Numbered from the stretch's first letter, positions 30,601 through 43,399 are shown. The stretch is DNA of 64,000 bases from Closterium sp. Naga37s-1 (GCA_947471745.1 CANJKZ010000723.1:8004501-8068500), one strand, 5' to 3'. Program-made: numbers and translations. The notes: generated by a model not told the origin, from the letters alone.

Positions 30601-32935
30601 ACCTCGACAGGCTCGACCGAGTCTACCTGGGAAACACCTGAGGGAGCAGGACCCTGGGGAGGGAGGGGGTCTACCGAAGCAGCACCTGGCGTGAGGAAGA
30701 GCGGCGGAGGGGGGAGCGGGGCAGTGCGGTAGGGGAAGAGACGGTAAAAGGGTCCCGACTCGTCAAAGGTGACGTCCTGAGAGGCGAAGACCCGGCGCGA
30801 GGTGGGGTGGTAAAACCGCCAGCCAGGCGCGTCAGGGACAAAGCCAAGGAAGACACAGGGAACGGCACGGGAGGAGAGCTTGTCCGCGGACGTATCGCGG
30901 ACAAAGGCTCGACATCCCCAGACTCGGAACACCGACGCATCGCCAACCTCCCCCGTCCAACGCAGGGTAGGCGAGGTCTCCGGAACAGAGACACGGGGCC
31001 AGAGGTTGAGCTGATGCGCGGCGTACTGCACTGCAAACGGCCACAAGAAATGGGGGGCAGCCGCATGGATCATGGAGGTACGAGCGACCTCCATGACAAG
31101 ACCAATGCGGTGCTCAGCAATCCCATTCTGCTGTGGAGAGGCCGGGAGCGTGAACGACTGGGTGATGCCGTGCTCCGCACAGTAGGCTGCCAAGAGGTCA
31201 GAGGAAAACTCGCCACCTCTGTCAGAGTGCAGACGCAGGACTGGAAAGTCCGACTGGAACCGCTGGCGGAGCTGGAGACGAGCAGCGCGGATCCAGGGGA
31301 TCAAGACACCAGGGACCTCACCCTTGGTACGCAAGGGGAAGACCGTGGTGTAGCGCGTGTAGTCGTCGACGACCAGCAGAAAGTACCGCTCGTGGCCCTG
31401 TCCCCGGACGCGGGCGGGGCCCCACACGTCCAGGTGGAGAGTCTGCAAGGGAGCCTCTGTGGGAGGGAACGAGGAGGAGTGAGGAGCGGCGCGCTGCCGC
31501 CCCTCGACACAGGGAAGACAGGGAGGAGCAGGCGAGGGTGGCAGGGGAGGGAGAACCCTGGGAAGACCAGAGACAAGGTACCTGGAGTGCATGCCGCGAA
31601 GGCGCTGCACTGACGGGTGACCAAGGCGGTGGTGCCAGAGGACAGTCCTGTGTGACAGGGAGCGACACGAGCAGGGGGCAGACAGCTGACCTGACGCAGA
31701 CGCAGACGCAGCTACCTGAGGAGACTCAGTCGTCAGTGTGTACAAGTCCGACCCCGGCTGCCGAGTGAAGGTAGCTAGGTGACGTCCCGTCCGCGCACAC
31801 GTGCAGTGCGTCACACGCTCGTAGGCCGGGGTGAACTGGTGAACACCCGCGTCCTGGAGTGCGGAACCCGCCACCAAGTTCGTAGAGAACGAGGGGAGGT
31901 AGAGGCCCGACAGCGTGCCAGACGGGACAGCAGGACAAGGGAGGGCAGTGGTGGAGGTCGCAAGGACCGGACCCCCTGAGGGGTCAGCCAGAGAGACAGC
32001 AACCGGTCGAGGAAGCTGCTCTAGGGCAGTGCGGTCACGAAAGAAACAGCGGGAAGCACCTGAGTCAAGTGTGAAGGTGTGCAGTGCCTCAGTAGGTGCG
32101 GCACTAGCACCTAGGGCAGTAGCCTCACCAGGACCTAGAGCAGCAGACGCGCTAGCACCTAGAGCTGCAGCCTCACTGGTCCCAATGCCCGGGTCAGGCG
32201 GAACACTCAGGTAACAGTCACCCTCAGCACTAATAGTCAATGCATACATAGCAGCAAGAATAGCATCATAATCAAGAGCAAAGATATCAATCCCCTTCTT
32301 AAGCAGATCAGCCCAGCGGGGCAGCTCAGAGGCGTCAGGAAACTGCTCGCGCCAGGCGTCGTCGAGGCGGAAGAAACAGCGCTGCGCAGTGTGAAACCTC
32401 CCACAAGTCTGGCCAGTGCGGTCACCTGTGCGGATGACATACGGGCAGGTACCCCCTCCCCCAGACCCCCCACGCTGAGAGTACCACTCACGGAGCTGCT
32501 GGGGCGAGGGAGCCTCGCCGGGGCGCTGCTGCTGCTGCCTCTGGCCACCGCCAAACCCCCCACGCTGCACCGCTCCACCGCGCCCGCCACACGCTCCACC
32601 GCCGCCACCACTGCCAGCACCACCTCCACCACCCCCACCACCGTCGCCGACGCCACCACCCCCTGTGCCGCCACTGACTCCCCCACCACCCGCGCCACTC
32701 CCACTCCCGCCACCACCCCCGCCCCCCCCACCTCCTCCACCGCCGCCGCCCCCTCCTCCACCTCCACCACCCCTGCCCCCCTTGCCCCTGCCGCCCTTGC
32801 ATCTCCCACTAGGAGCAGACGCGGCCCCGACCCTCTCAGCTCCGAGGAAGTCGACAGCAGCAGCAGATGCAATGGAGGGGAGGAGGGGGGAGGGGGAGCA
32901 CCCCTCAAAGAAGGGGGCGAGCAGTGCTGTCACGG
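27690..32935 (-). pseudogene. Copia Gag-Pol pseudogene, element E
   Basis: A single frame from the Gag Gly-rich region to TAG at 27690-27692, interrupted by two nonsense codons: TGA at 29970-29972 (Ser codon TCA elsewhere) and TGA at 27840-27842 (Arg codon CGA elsewhere). It has the finger CPYVIRTGDRTGQTCGRFH, protease LDSGASRCFFRD, integrase VVDDYTRY/HSDRGGEF, a linker with GGAE repeats and a GAAGG-type Ala/Gly repeat, RT YVDDLVFATAD and RNase H HSDASWVDD. The N-terminal Gag domain is missing. It cannot make a complete polyprotein unless the stops are read through. Confidence 0.9.
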
Positions 32936-32999
32936 GTCTGTCACTGGGAGCGAGCAGTGCTGTCAGCAGTAGTGGGAGGTGCGGGAGCAGCGCCGCCAA
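32936..32999. other. Junction filler between elements E and F
   Basis: Short sequence between the two head-to-head copies. It includes two copies of GAGCAGTGCTGTCA (about 32929-32942 and 32962-32975) around a GTCTGTCACTGGG stretch. It matches neither copy's Gag and looks like templated filler from end joining. Confidence 0.55.
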
Positions 33000-35900
33000 G
33001 GAGCTGTACGATGCAGTAGTCGCGCGCTACTCCTCCCCTGCCACTGCTGCTATAGGCCGTCTCTCACTGCCCTACCTCTTCCCCGACCTGTCCGCCTTTG
33101 CCACTGTAGCTGACCTCATCACCCACCTCCGTACCAGTGACCTCCGCTACCGTGCCGCACTCCCCCCCGACTTCCTCGCCAAGAACCCCCCCCCCCCGAT
33201 GTACCTCACACTGTACCACCTTGTCACCCGCCTCCTTGACTCCCTTCGCACTGTCAGGGACCAATTTCTCGCCCTCTCCCCCACTGACCTCACTGTCGAC
33301 CTCCTCGAGAAGGAGCTCCTAGCACCTTGGTGCCTCTCGTGGTGACCCCCGCACCCCCTTCTTTGAGGGGTGCTCCCCCTCTCCCCTCCTCCCCTCCATT
33401 GCATCTGCTGCTGCTGTCGACTACCTCGGAGCTGAGGGGGTCGGGGCCGCGTCTGCTCCTAGTGGGAGGCGCAAGGGCGGCAGGGGCAAGGGGGGCAGGG
33501 GTGGTGGAGGTGGAGGCGGGGGCGGCGGCGGTGGAGGAGGTGGGGGGGGCGGGGGTGGTGGCGGGAGTGGGAGTGGCGCGGGTGGTGGGGGGGTCAGTGG
33601 CGGCACAGGGGTTGGTGGCGGCGGCGGCGGTGGTGGGGGTGGTGGAGGTGGTGGTGGCAGTGGTGGCGGCGGTGGAGCGGGTGGCGGGCGCGGTGGAGCG
33701 GTGCAGCGTGGGGGGTTTGGCGGTGGCCAGAGGCAGCAGCAGCAGCGTCTCGGCGAGACTCCCTCGCCCCAGCAGCTCCGTGAGTGGTACTCTCAGCGTG
33801 GGGGGTCTGGGGGTGGGGGTACCTGCCCGTATGTCATCCGCACAGGTGACCGCACTGGCCAGACTTGTGGGAAGTTTCACACGGCGCAGCGCTGTTTCTT
33901 TCGCCTTGACGACGCCTGGCGCGAGCAGTTCCCTGACGCCTCTGAGCTGCCCCGCTGGGCTGATCTGCTTAGGAAGGGGATTGATATCTTTGCTCTTGAT
34001 TATGATGCTATCCTTGCTGCTATGTATGCATTGACTATTAGTGCTGAGGGTGACTGTTACCTGAGTGTACCGCCCGACCCGGGCATTGGGACCAGTGAGG
34101 CTGCAGCTCTAGGTGCTAGCGCGTCTGCTGCTCTAGGTCCTGGTGAGGCTGCTGCCCTAGGTGCTAGTGCGTCTACGTCTGCTGGTACCGCACCTACTGA
34201 GGCACTGCACACCTTCACACTGGACTCAGGTGCTTCCCGCTGTTTCTTTCGCGACCGCACTGCCCTAGAGCAGCTTCCTCGACCGGTTGCTGTCTCCCTG
34301 GCTGACCCCTTAGGGGGTCCGGTCCTTGCGACCTCCACCACTGCCCTCCCTTGTCCTGCTGTCCCGTCTGGCACGCTGTCGGGCCTCTACCTCCCCTCGT
34401 TCTCTACGAACTTGGTGGCGGGTTCCGCGCTCCAGGACGCGGGTGTTCACCAGTTCACCCCGGCCTACGAGCGTGTGACGCACTGCACGTGTGCGCGGAC
34501 GGGTCGTCACCTGGCTACCTTCACTCGGCAGCCGGGGTCGGACTTGTACACACTGACCACTGAGTCCCCTCAGGTAGCTGCGTCTGCGTCTGCGTCTGCG
34601 TCAGGTCAGCTGTCGCCCCCCTGCTCGTGTCGCTCCCTGTCACACAGGACTGTCCTCTGGCACCACCGCCTTGGTCACCCGTCAGTGCAGCGCCTTCGCG
34701 GCATGCACTCCAGGTACCTTGTCTCTGGTCTTCCCAGGGTTCTCCCTCCCCTGCCACCCTCGCCTGCTCCTCCCTGTCTTCCCTGTGTCGAGGGGCGGCA
34801 GCGCGCCGCTCCTCACTCCTCCTCGTTCCCTCCCACAGAGGCTCCCCTGCAGACTCTCCACCTAGACGTGTGGGGCCCTGCCCGCGTCCGGGGACAGGGC
34901 CACGAGCGGTACTTTCTGCTGGTCGTCGACGACTACACGCGCTACACCACGGTCTTCCCCTTGCGTACCAAGGGTGAGGTCCCTGATGTCCTGATCCCCT
35001 GGATCCGCGCTGCTGGTCTCCAGCTCCGCCAGCGGTTCCAGTCGGACTTTCCTGTCCTGCGTCTGCACTCTGACAGAGGTGGCGAGTTTTCCTCTGACCT
35101 CTTGGCAGCCTACTGTGCGGAGCACGGCATCACCCAGTCGTTCACGCTCCCGGCCTCTCCGCAGCAGAATGGGGTTGCTGAGCGCCGCATTGGTCTTGTC
35201 ATGGAGGTCGCTCGTACCTCCATGATCCATGCGGCTGCCCCCCATTTCCTGTGGCCGTTTGCAGTGCAGTACGCCGCGCATCAGCTCAACCTCTGGCCCC
35301 GTGTCTCTGTTCCGGAGACCTCGCCTACCCTGCGTTGGACGGGGGAGGTTGGCGATGTGTCGGTGTTCCGAGTCTGGGGATGTCGAACCTTTGTCCGCGA
35401 TACGTCCGCGGACAAGCTCTCCTCCCGTGCCGTTCCCTGTGTCTTCCTTGGCTTTGTCCCTGACGCGCATGGCTGGCGGTTTTACCACCCCACCTCGCGC
35501 CGTGTCTTCGCCTCTTAGGACGTCACCTTTGACGAGTCGGTTCCCTTTTACCGTCTCTTCCCCTACCGCACTGCCCCGCTCCCCCCCCCCGCCGCTCTTC
35601 CTCACCCTAGGTGTCCCGTCGGTAGACCCCCTCCCTCCCCAGGGTGCTGCTCCCTCAGGTGTTTCCCAGGTAGACCCAGTCGAGCCTGTCGAGGTAGCTG
35701 TTGACTCTGGTCCTGCGAGAGGTGCTGAGCGTGCTGAGCCTGGTGGTGCTGGGTCTGGGGGCACTGAGCCTGGGGGTGCTGAGTCTGGGGGTGCGGAGAC
35801 TGGGGGTGCTGAGTCTGGGGGTGCGGAGACTGCGGGTGCTGAGCCTGGAGGTGCGGAGACTGCGGGTGCTGAACCTGGAGGTGCTGCGACTGGGGGTGTT

Positions 35901-38639
35901 GCGCCTAGAGGTGCTGAGGCTGGGGGCTCCGAGACTGACCGTACTGGCGCTCCCTCTTCACAGCAGCTGCGTGAGTGGTACTCCCAGCGTTACAGCCTCC
36001 GTCGTGGGGCTCCTGGAGCTCGGGGGTCTTCTGGAGTTGGGGCTGGTGGCCCTGCGGGTGCAGTGTCGCAGCCGGAGCCTCCCTCCCCTCAGCGGCTGCG
36101 TGAGTGGTACGCTCGGCGCTGCACCCTCCGGAGTGGAGCTCCTGGTGCTGAGGTACCGCCCCCTGGAGGCCCTACTGCTGCTGGAGGTTCTGGAGCTGCT
36201 GGTGGTGCTGCTGGTGCTGGTGCTGCTGGTGCTGCTGGAGGTGCTACTGGTGCTGCTGGAGGTGCCGCTGGTGCTGCTGGAGGTTCTGGAGCTGCTGGAG
36301 GTGCTGCTGGAGCTGCTGGAGGTTCTGGTGCTGTCTCTGCCGCTTCTGGGGGCACTTCACGGCCGCGGCCGTACTTTGTTCCGCTCCTTCAGCAGTTTCT
36401 TGGTCAGCCGCCTCCTCCTAGTCCTCCTCCCTCCGTAGAGAGTCCTCCGCCTGTCCAGTCGCAGTCACAGCTACCGCCTGCCTTGCCACTTCCTGGTCCT
36501 TCTCCCTACACTGGTCCGACAGGCGGTCTTACAGAGCGTCGTGAGCCTGAGTCTCGTCCTGTGTCGCCTGTGTCCCGTCCGGTGTCACCTGTTCGTACTG
36601 CTTCCACTAGTCGCTGTGCACCACGTGAGCGTCTTCCACCTGTCCCTAAAACACACCGGATGTCACTGCGTCCCTCCACTGCTCCACAACGTGTCCCTCT
36701 GCCGTCTCCTCCTGCGTCCTCTCTTCCTGTTCTTACTGATCCAGAGTCTGACTCTCTTCGTGCTGCCAGTCCTACTGTCACGCGTCTCCTGGCCACTGCT
36801 GTCACTGACCCTTCCTTTGAGTCTGCTGCTGCGTCTGCCCTAGTTACTGAGCTTGTCGACTTTGCTGCTCGCTGTCGTCTAGACTACGCTGCGAGTCTTG
36901 TTGCTGAGTCTGAGTCTGTCTGTCCTCTGTCCGTCGGGGGTGAGTGTGCTCTAGGCACGGACGTCCTTGAGGACAGACAGGAGGACCTGGAGTGTCTTGC
37001 AGCCGCTGCGCCCCATCTCGTGTCCATGCTGATTGCCCCTGAGGGAGACCCGGATGCACCAGACATCCCGACTCCTCGATCGTACGCTGAGGCGATCGAG
37101 GGTCCCTACTCCTCACAGTGGCAGTCAGCCATGGACGCAGAGATGGCTTCCTGGACGTCCACAGGCACCTACGTCGACGAGGTTCCCCCACCTGGGGCGA
37201 ACATCGTCAGTGGCATGTGGATTTTCAGGGTGAAGCGGCCGCCGGGTTCTCCGCCTGTCTTCAAGGCGCGTTACGTTGCACGAGGCTTCAGACAGCGAGA
37301 GGGAGTAGACTTCTTTCAGACCTTCTCCCCCACCCCGAAGATGACCACTCTTCGGGTGCTACTGCATGTTGCTGCTCAGCGTGACTACGAGCTTCACTCT
37401 CTTGACTTCAGCACAGCTTTCTTGCAGGGCAGTCTGCACGAGGAGATCTGGCTGCGCCGCCCTCCTGGCTTCACTGGGTCGTTTCCTCCTGGTACCCGGT
37501 GGAGCCTCCGGCGGCCGGTCTACGGTCACCGTCAGGCGCCACGTGAGTGGCATGACACACTGAGGACTACTCTTGCGGCACTTGGGTTCACTCCTTCTAC
37601 TGCTGACCCGTCGCTGTTTCTGCGCACCGACACTTCGCTGCCGCCGTTCTACATCCTCGTGTACGTCGACGACTTGGTCTTTGCCACTGCTGACACTGAG
37701 GCTCTCGCCCACGTGAAGTCGGAGCTGCAGAAGAGACACACGTGCACAGACCTGGGTGAACTGCGCAGCTACCTTGGCTTGCAGATCACCCGGGACAGAG
37801 CACGCCGCACCATTACCCTGACTCAGTCACACATGGTGCAGCAGGTCCTTCAGCGCTTCGGCTTCACCTGGTCCTCAGCACAGGCCACTCCTCTGGCTAT
37901 AGGTCACTCGCTCTCAGCTCTGCCTTTGGATGAGTCCGTAGAGCCGAGTGGTCCTTACCCAGAGCTAGTTGGTTGCCTCATGTACCTGATGACTTGCACT
38001 CGTCCTGACCTAGCATACCCTCTTGGCCTTCTGGCCCGCTACGTGGCTCCTGGCAGGCACCGAAAGGTGCACTGGGATGCTGCAAAGAGGGTATTGCGCT
38101 ACTTGTGCAGTACATCAGGCATGGGGCTCGTGCTTGGAGGAGGGAGCTCAGTTGTTCTCACTGGGCACTCTGACGCTTCTTGGGTTGACGACCAGGCTAA
38201 TCAGCGGTCGTCACAGGGTTACACCTTCAGCCTTGGCTCTGGTTCAGTTTCGTAGCGTTCTACACGTTCGTCTTCAGTTCTCAGCTCCAGTTGTGAGGCT
38301 GAGATCTACGCCACAGCCATGGCTGCACAGGAGTTACGCTGGCTTACCTACCTGCTGACCGACCTGGGAGAGCGGCCTAGTTCTCCTCCAGTGCTGTACG
38401 TCGACAACAAGGCTGCCATTGCCTTGTGTGAGGAGCACAGACTGGAGCACAGAACGAAGCACATCGCTCTCCGTTACTTCCTGGCTCGAGAGCTGCAGCA
38501 GCGCGGTCAGCTTCGTCTGCGTTACGTGGCCACTCAGGCCAACACCGCTGATATATTCACCAAGGCACTTCAGCCTGGTGATCATCAGCGCTTCTGCACC
38601 ATGCTGGGGCTGGTGCCCACTTTTCCTCACTTGCTGTAG
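33000..38639 (+). pseudogene. Copia Gag-Pol pseudogene, element F
   Basis: Gag N-domain fragment 33000-33325, in frame across a C12-G tract (33186-33198; KNPPPPM). A frame change and small loss near 33325 follow. Then Gag/protease/integrase in one frame to TAG 35516-35518 (CAG elsewhere), a +1 base in a C10 tract (35581-35590), then linker, RT and RNase H with TAG at 38253-38255 (TGG elsewhere) and a proper end at 38637-38639. Motifs include LDSGASRCFFRD, HSDRGGEF, YVDDLVFATAD and HSDASWVDD. An extra about 108-bp stretch near 35985-36110 duplicates the REWY motif relative to E. Confidence 0.9.
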
Positions 38640-38868
38640 GCTTTGCCTGTACTGTGATCTCTATATATATACTATTGCCTGTTTGCTCTGCTAGGTTGAG
38701 ATCACCTTGCTGTTTGTGTTGCATATATGCCTCTGCATGTGTACTGGCCCTGTGGCCCTTTGCTTGTGCTCGGAGTGTGTGGTGACGTTGTGATCCACCC
38801 TGAGCTTGCCTGCCTTTCTTGACTGGTCTTGTGACCCCTTACTCTCCCCCACTTTGCCTATGGGGGTG

Positions 38869-38997
38869 TGTCAAACACTATATATGTGTTATTGCTGTGT
38901 AGGCTATAGTGGGTTAGCCTTTAGGGGGTACACAACTCTAGGGTTTCATACTTGTACTCCATTGTTTTCATAGTTCAACCACTTCTTGTTTCTGACA
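38869..38997 (+). repeat. 3' LTR of element F (129 bp)
   Basis: TGTCAAACAC...TTTCTGACA, preceded by CTTTGCCTATGGGGGTG (polypurine side). Next to it the remnant of element G begins without a primer site, so I assign this LTR to F only. Confidence 0.85.
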
Positions 38998-39022
38998 CCG
39001 TGCGCTGCCCCGACCTACCCTA

Positions 39023-40661
39023 GTGCCTGCTCGCTGCCCTGCCTTCCCTCTGTGCTGCCCTACTGGTCGCGCGCCTCCTTGCTTGCCCGCTATGACTTCT
39101 CTTCGTAGTAGCGGTGGGAGTGGTGGCGGCGGTGGTGACAGCAATGGGAGTGGTGGCGGCCGTAGTAGCAGTCGCTGTGGAGCTGTTCGGTGGGGAGTTA
39201 CAGGCGGTGGCCAGATGCAGCTGCAACGACGTCCGCGCGAGACCCTTTTGCCCCTACAGCTACGTGAGTGGTACGCTAGTAGGAGTGGTGGCGGCGGTAG
39301 TAGTGGCAGTCGTTGTGCAGCTGTTCAGTTGGAAGCTTCTGGTGGTGGCCTGGTGCAGCTACAGCGGCGTCCGCGCGAGACCCTTACGGCCCAACAGCTT
39401 TGTGAGTGGAACGCTCAGCGTGGGGCGTCTCGGAGTAGTGCTCGCTGCCCGTACGTCGGGTTGGTCAGACTTGCGGGACAGTTGGTCACACACAATCCCG
39501 CTGCTTCTACTGTCTTAGCGACGCCTGGCGCGCAAAGTTTGGCGATGCGGCTGAGCTTCTCCGCTGGCTAGAGCTGCTTAGGCAGGGTGTGGATATCTTT
39601 TCTCTAGACTATGACGCTATTCTCACTGCCATGTATGCTTTGAGTATTGGTACTGAGGGTGACTTTTACCTGTGTGTGCCACCTGACCCTGGTATAGAGG
39701 CTGCTGCTCTAGGTGCTGGTGAGTCTGGTCTCTCTGGTACTGCGCCTGCTGAGGTCTTGCACACCTTCACGCTTGAATCAGGTGCTTCCCGCTGCTTCTT
39801 TCGCGACAACACCACAGTCACACCACTCGCAGCACCGGTTGCAGTCTCTCTGGCTGACCCCTCTAGGGGCCCGGTTCTTGCACGTTCCTCCACTGTTCTC
39901 CCATGTCCAGTGGTCCCGTCTAGCTCACTGTCAGGTCTTCACCTCCCCTCGTTCTCTACGAACTTGGTGAGTAACGCCGTCCTTCGGGACACTTGGGTTG
40001 ATATCTTTATCTCTGGAGGACAGCGTGTGGCGATCTGCACATGTGCACGGACGGGCCGTCACCTAGCCACGTTCACCCGTCGGCCTGGGTCGAGCCTGTA
40101 CACACTGACTAATGAGCCTCCTCAGGTAGCTGCATCTGCGTCCGCGTCAGGTCAACTAGCAGCCCCCTGTTCATGTCGACTCCTATCGCACCAGACTCTC
40201 CTCTAGCACCACCGCCTTGGTCACCCCTTCCTGCCACGCCTCCGTGGCATGCACTCCCGCCTCCTTGTCTTTGGTCTTCCGAGGTCCCTGCCTCCCCTCC
40301 CACCCTCGTCTGCCCCTCCCTGCCTTCCCTGTGTCGAGGGGAGACATCGCACCACTCCTCACTCATACTCGTTTACCCCGATGACTGCTCCCTTGCAGAC
40401 TCTCCACATGGATGTGTGGGGCCCAGCCCGCATCCAGGGACAGGGCCGCGAGCGATACTTTATGCAGGTTGTTGACGACTACTTGCGTTTCACCACGGTC
40501 TCCCCCTTGTGCACCAAGGGGGAGGTCCCTGATGTCTTGATCCCTTGGATCCGCGCTGTCCGTCTCCAGCTTCGTGAGCGGTTCGACACGGACCTTTCTG
40601 TCCTGCGTCTGCACTCTGACAGAGGTGGTGAGTTTTCCTCCGACCTCTTGCAAGAATTTTG
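39023..40661 (+). pseudogene. Gag-protease-integrase fragment, element G
   Basis: Begins in a Ser/Gly-rich Gag region lacking the usual N-terminal domain. The block QLQRRPRETL...QL(R/C)EW occurs twice, as in copy I. The Cys/His finger region is damaged. Then come MYALSIGTEGD, a protease with LESGASRCFF (Glu for the catalytic Asp, LDSGAS elsewhere), HHRLG after a TAG at 40204-40206 (TGG elsewhere), and integrase MDVWGP and HSDRGGEF. At least one frame change lies near 39571. It cannot be functional. Confidence 0.85.
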
Positions 40662-42030
40662 TGTCAGAACTAGCAGTAGAAAGTAAGAATGAAGAAAGGA
40701 GGGGTTTCACTAGCAAGCAGTTGAGTACATATAGGAAACCCTAGATTGGGCTGTACTCGCTATAGAGCACCCCACTGCAGGCTAGACAAATACAACATTC
40801 TGACACACCCCCATAGCCAAAGTGGGGTGTAATCAGCACAATGAGCAGGTATAGCAGGAGTTCACAATAAGAAGCAAAGCTAGAGGTAATCAAAGCGGGC
40901 AAGTGAGGAGGAGGAGGGACTGTGAGAGGAGAGAAGATGAGAGACGGCGGCTGAAGCTGCAGACACACGGGCAACAGGAGCTGCTGGCACAGTGGCTACC
41001 GGGACAGTGCGCCCCGGACTACTGGAGTAACTGGCTCACGGGCTACGACGAGCTACAGGAGCAACGGACCCTCGGGCGACAGGCGCAACAGACTCTCTGG
41101 GCTACCAGGACAGTGCGCCCCGGACTACAGGTGCTGCGGACGACAAGACAGCAGCCTCCGCTCAACCTCCTCCAACTGTCCCACACACCCCCCACACACC
41201 CACTGCTTCACTCCTAACTCCACTTGCACGTCACCCCCCTAGTACCACTCCTTCGGCTCCCACACACCCACCCCCCTCAGCGGCAGCTGCAGCACTGGGA
41301 GACGGAGGAGGAGGAGGAGTAGGGGACGACGCACAGAAACTGCACCCCCATACCCCCCACCCCCAAACCCTAATTCAGGAGAACGGGCAGCAGCAGGGGT
41401 GGGGCGCCGTCAGAAGCACGGGGGACAACGGGCAGCGCAGGGGCAGAGAAAACAGGGCGCCCACGGGCCTGGCGCAGCCCGTACGAACCGCGTGCGGGCG
41501 GCCCGAGGCGCGCCCTGGCCTGGCGCAGTCCGTACGGGCCGCGCGCGGGCCTGGCGCTGCCCGTACGGGCCGCGCGCGGGCCTGGCGCAGCCCGTACGGG
41601 CCGCGCGCGGGCCTGGCGCAGCCCGTACGGGCCGCGCGCAGGCTGTACGGGCCGCGCGCGGGCCCTACTCAGGTCGCGCAGGCCGCGAAGGGCGACGGGG
41701 GGCGACGCGCGGGTCCCCGTCGCCCGTCGCAGCGCCTCCCGGGAGCGACGCGCGGAGTGACGGGGCAGAAAGCCGCCGCGCGCCTCGGGGCGCACGGCGG
41801 GCAGAAAACCGCCGCGCGCCTCGGGGAGCACGGCGGGCAGAAAACCGCCGCGCGCCTCGGGGCGCACGGCGGGCAGAAAACCGCCGCACGCTCCGAGCGC
41901 GCGGCGGGATGAAAAATCCGTCGCACGCCACGGGGCGTGCAACACACAGAGTAGCAGTAGCAGCGGAAGCAGTGAGGTGGTGGGCCCACCCACAGGATCG
42001 ACCCAAGGGGATCGACCTGCTCTGATAGCA
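40662..42030 (-). repeat. Array H unit 1 (type a)
   Basis: LTR 40662-40805 (variant GCAGTTGAG, AGATTGGG) plus internal 40806-42030. The internal part has a 31-bp CCTGGCGCAGCCCGTACGGG-type tandem repeat (about 41517-41670) and four 36-bp CCGCCGCGCGCCTCGGGG-type repeats (about 41765-41900). Primer site at 42019-42030 on the minus strand. Confidence 0.92.
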
Positions 42031-43399
42031 TGTCAGAACTAGCAGTAGAAAGTAAGAATGAAGAAAGGAGGGGTTTCACTAGCAAGCAATTGAGTACATA
42101 TAGGAAACCCTAGATTAGGCTGTACTCGCTATAGAGCACCCCACTGCAGGCTAGACAAATACAACATTCTGACACACCCCCATAGCCAAAGTGGGGTGTA
42201 ATCAGCACAATGAGCAGGTATAGCAGGAGTTCACAATAAGAAGCAAAGCTAGAGGTAATCACAGCGGGCAAGTGAGGAGGAGGAGGGACTGTGAGAGGAG
42301 AGAAGATGAGAGACGGCGGCTGAAGCTGCAGACACACGGGCAACAGGAGCTGCTGGCACAGTGGCTACCGGGACAGTGCGCCCCGGACTACTGGAGTAAC
42401 TGGCTCACGGGCTACGACGAGCTACAGGAGCAACGGACCCTCGGGCGACAGGCGCAGCAGACTCTCTGGGCTACCAGGACAGTGCGCCCTGGACTACAGG
42501 TGCTGCGGACGACAAGACAGCAGCCTCCGCTCAACCTCCTCCAACTGTCCCACACACCCCCCACACACCCACTGCTTCACTCCTAACTCCACTTGCACGT
42601 CACCCCCCTAGTACCACTCCTTCGGCTCCCACACACCCACCCCCCTCAGCGGCAGCTGCAGCACTGGGAGACGGAGGAGGAGGAGGAGTAGGGGACGACG
42701 CACAGAAACTGCACCCCCATACCCCCCACCCCCAAACCCTAATTCAGGAGAACGGGCAGCAGCAGGGGTGGGGCGCCGTCAGAAGCACGGGGGACAATGG
42801 GCAGCGCAGGGGCAGAGAAAACAGGGCGCCCACGGGCCTGGCGCAGCCCGTACGAACCGCGTGCGGGCGGCCCGAGGCGCGCCCTGGCCTGGCGCAGTCC
42901 GTACGGGCCGCGCGCGGGCCTGGCGCTGCCCGTACGGGCCGCGCGCGGGCCTGGCGCAGCCCGTACGGGCCGCGCGCGGGCCTGGCGCAGCCCGTACGGG
43001 CCGCGCGCAGGCTGTACGGGCCGCGCGCGGGCCCTACTCAGGTCGCGCAGGCCGCGACGGGCGACGGGGGGCGACGCGCGGGTCCCCGTCGCCCGTCGCA
43101 GCGCCTCCCGGGAGCGACGCGCGGAGTGACGGGGCAGAAAGCCGCCGCGCGCCTCGGGGCGCACGGCGGGCAGAAAACCGCCGCGCGTCTCGGGGCGCAC
43201 GGCGGGCAGAAAACCGCCGCGCGCCTCGGGGCGCACGGCGGGCAGAAAACCGCCGCACGCTCCGAGCGCGCGGCGGGATGAAAAATCCGTCGCACGCCAC
43301 GGGGCGTGCAACACACAGAGTAGCAGTAGCAGCGGAAGCAGTGAGGTGGTGGGCCCACCCACAGGATCGACCCAAGGGGATCGACCTGCTCTGATAGCA
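42031..43399 (-). repeat. Array H unit 2 (type b)
   Basis: LTR 42031-42174 (variant GCAATTGAG, AGATTAGG). The internal region differs from unit 1 at scattered bases, for example ATCACAGCGGG for ATCAAAGCGGG and CGCGCGTCTCGG for CGCGCGCCTCGG. Confidence 0.92.

Larger units (their letters stand above)
27337..32935 (-). mobile_element. Copia element E, 5'-truncated, left arm of inverted pair
   Basis: Minus-strand member of the element A family. It has a 3' LTR at 27337-27461, the conserved inside-LTR sequence (27462-27500) and a Gag-Pol body. It breaks off in the Gag Gly-rich region near 32927, with no leader, primer site or 5' LTR. It lies head to head with copy F. The flank CATCG (27332-27336) does not match the flank of F's outer LTR. 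Confidence 0.88.
33000..38997 (+). mobile_element. Copia element F, 5'-truncated, right arm of inverted pair
   Basis: Plus-strand copy closely related to E but reaching further into Gag (starting KELYDAVVARYSSPAT). It ends with a 3' LTR at 38869-38997. No leader, primer site or 5' LTR. The flank after the LTR is CCGTG, so no target duplication pairs with E's flank. Confidence 0.88.

Noticed and set aside
27332..39002. E+F as one composite insertion with a target-site duplication
   Set aside because: The outer flanks, CATCG and CCGTG, do not match.
40903..41217. A 104-codon frame repeated in array H that might be a conserved small protein
   Set aside because: It runs antisense to the element, is kept only because units are recent copies, and in unit 4 is broken by a TAG at about 45185.
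41399..42025. 208-codon Arg/Ala/Gly frame in each H unit
   Set aside because: It translates the 31-bp and 36-bp GC-rich tandem repeats. The opposite strand is equally open, and no domain is present.
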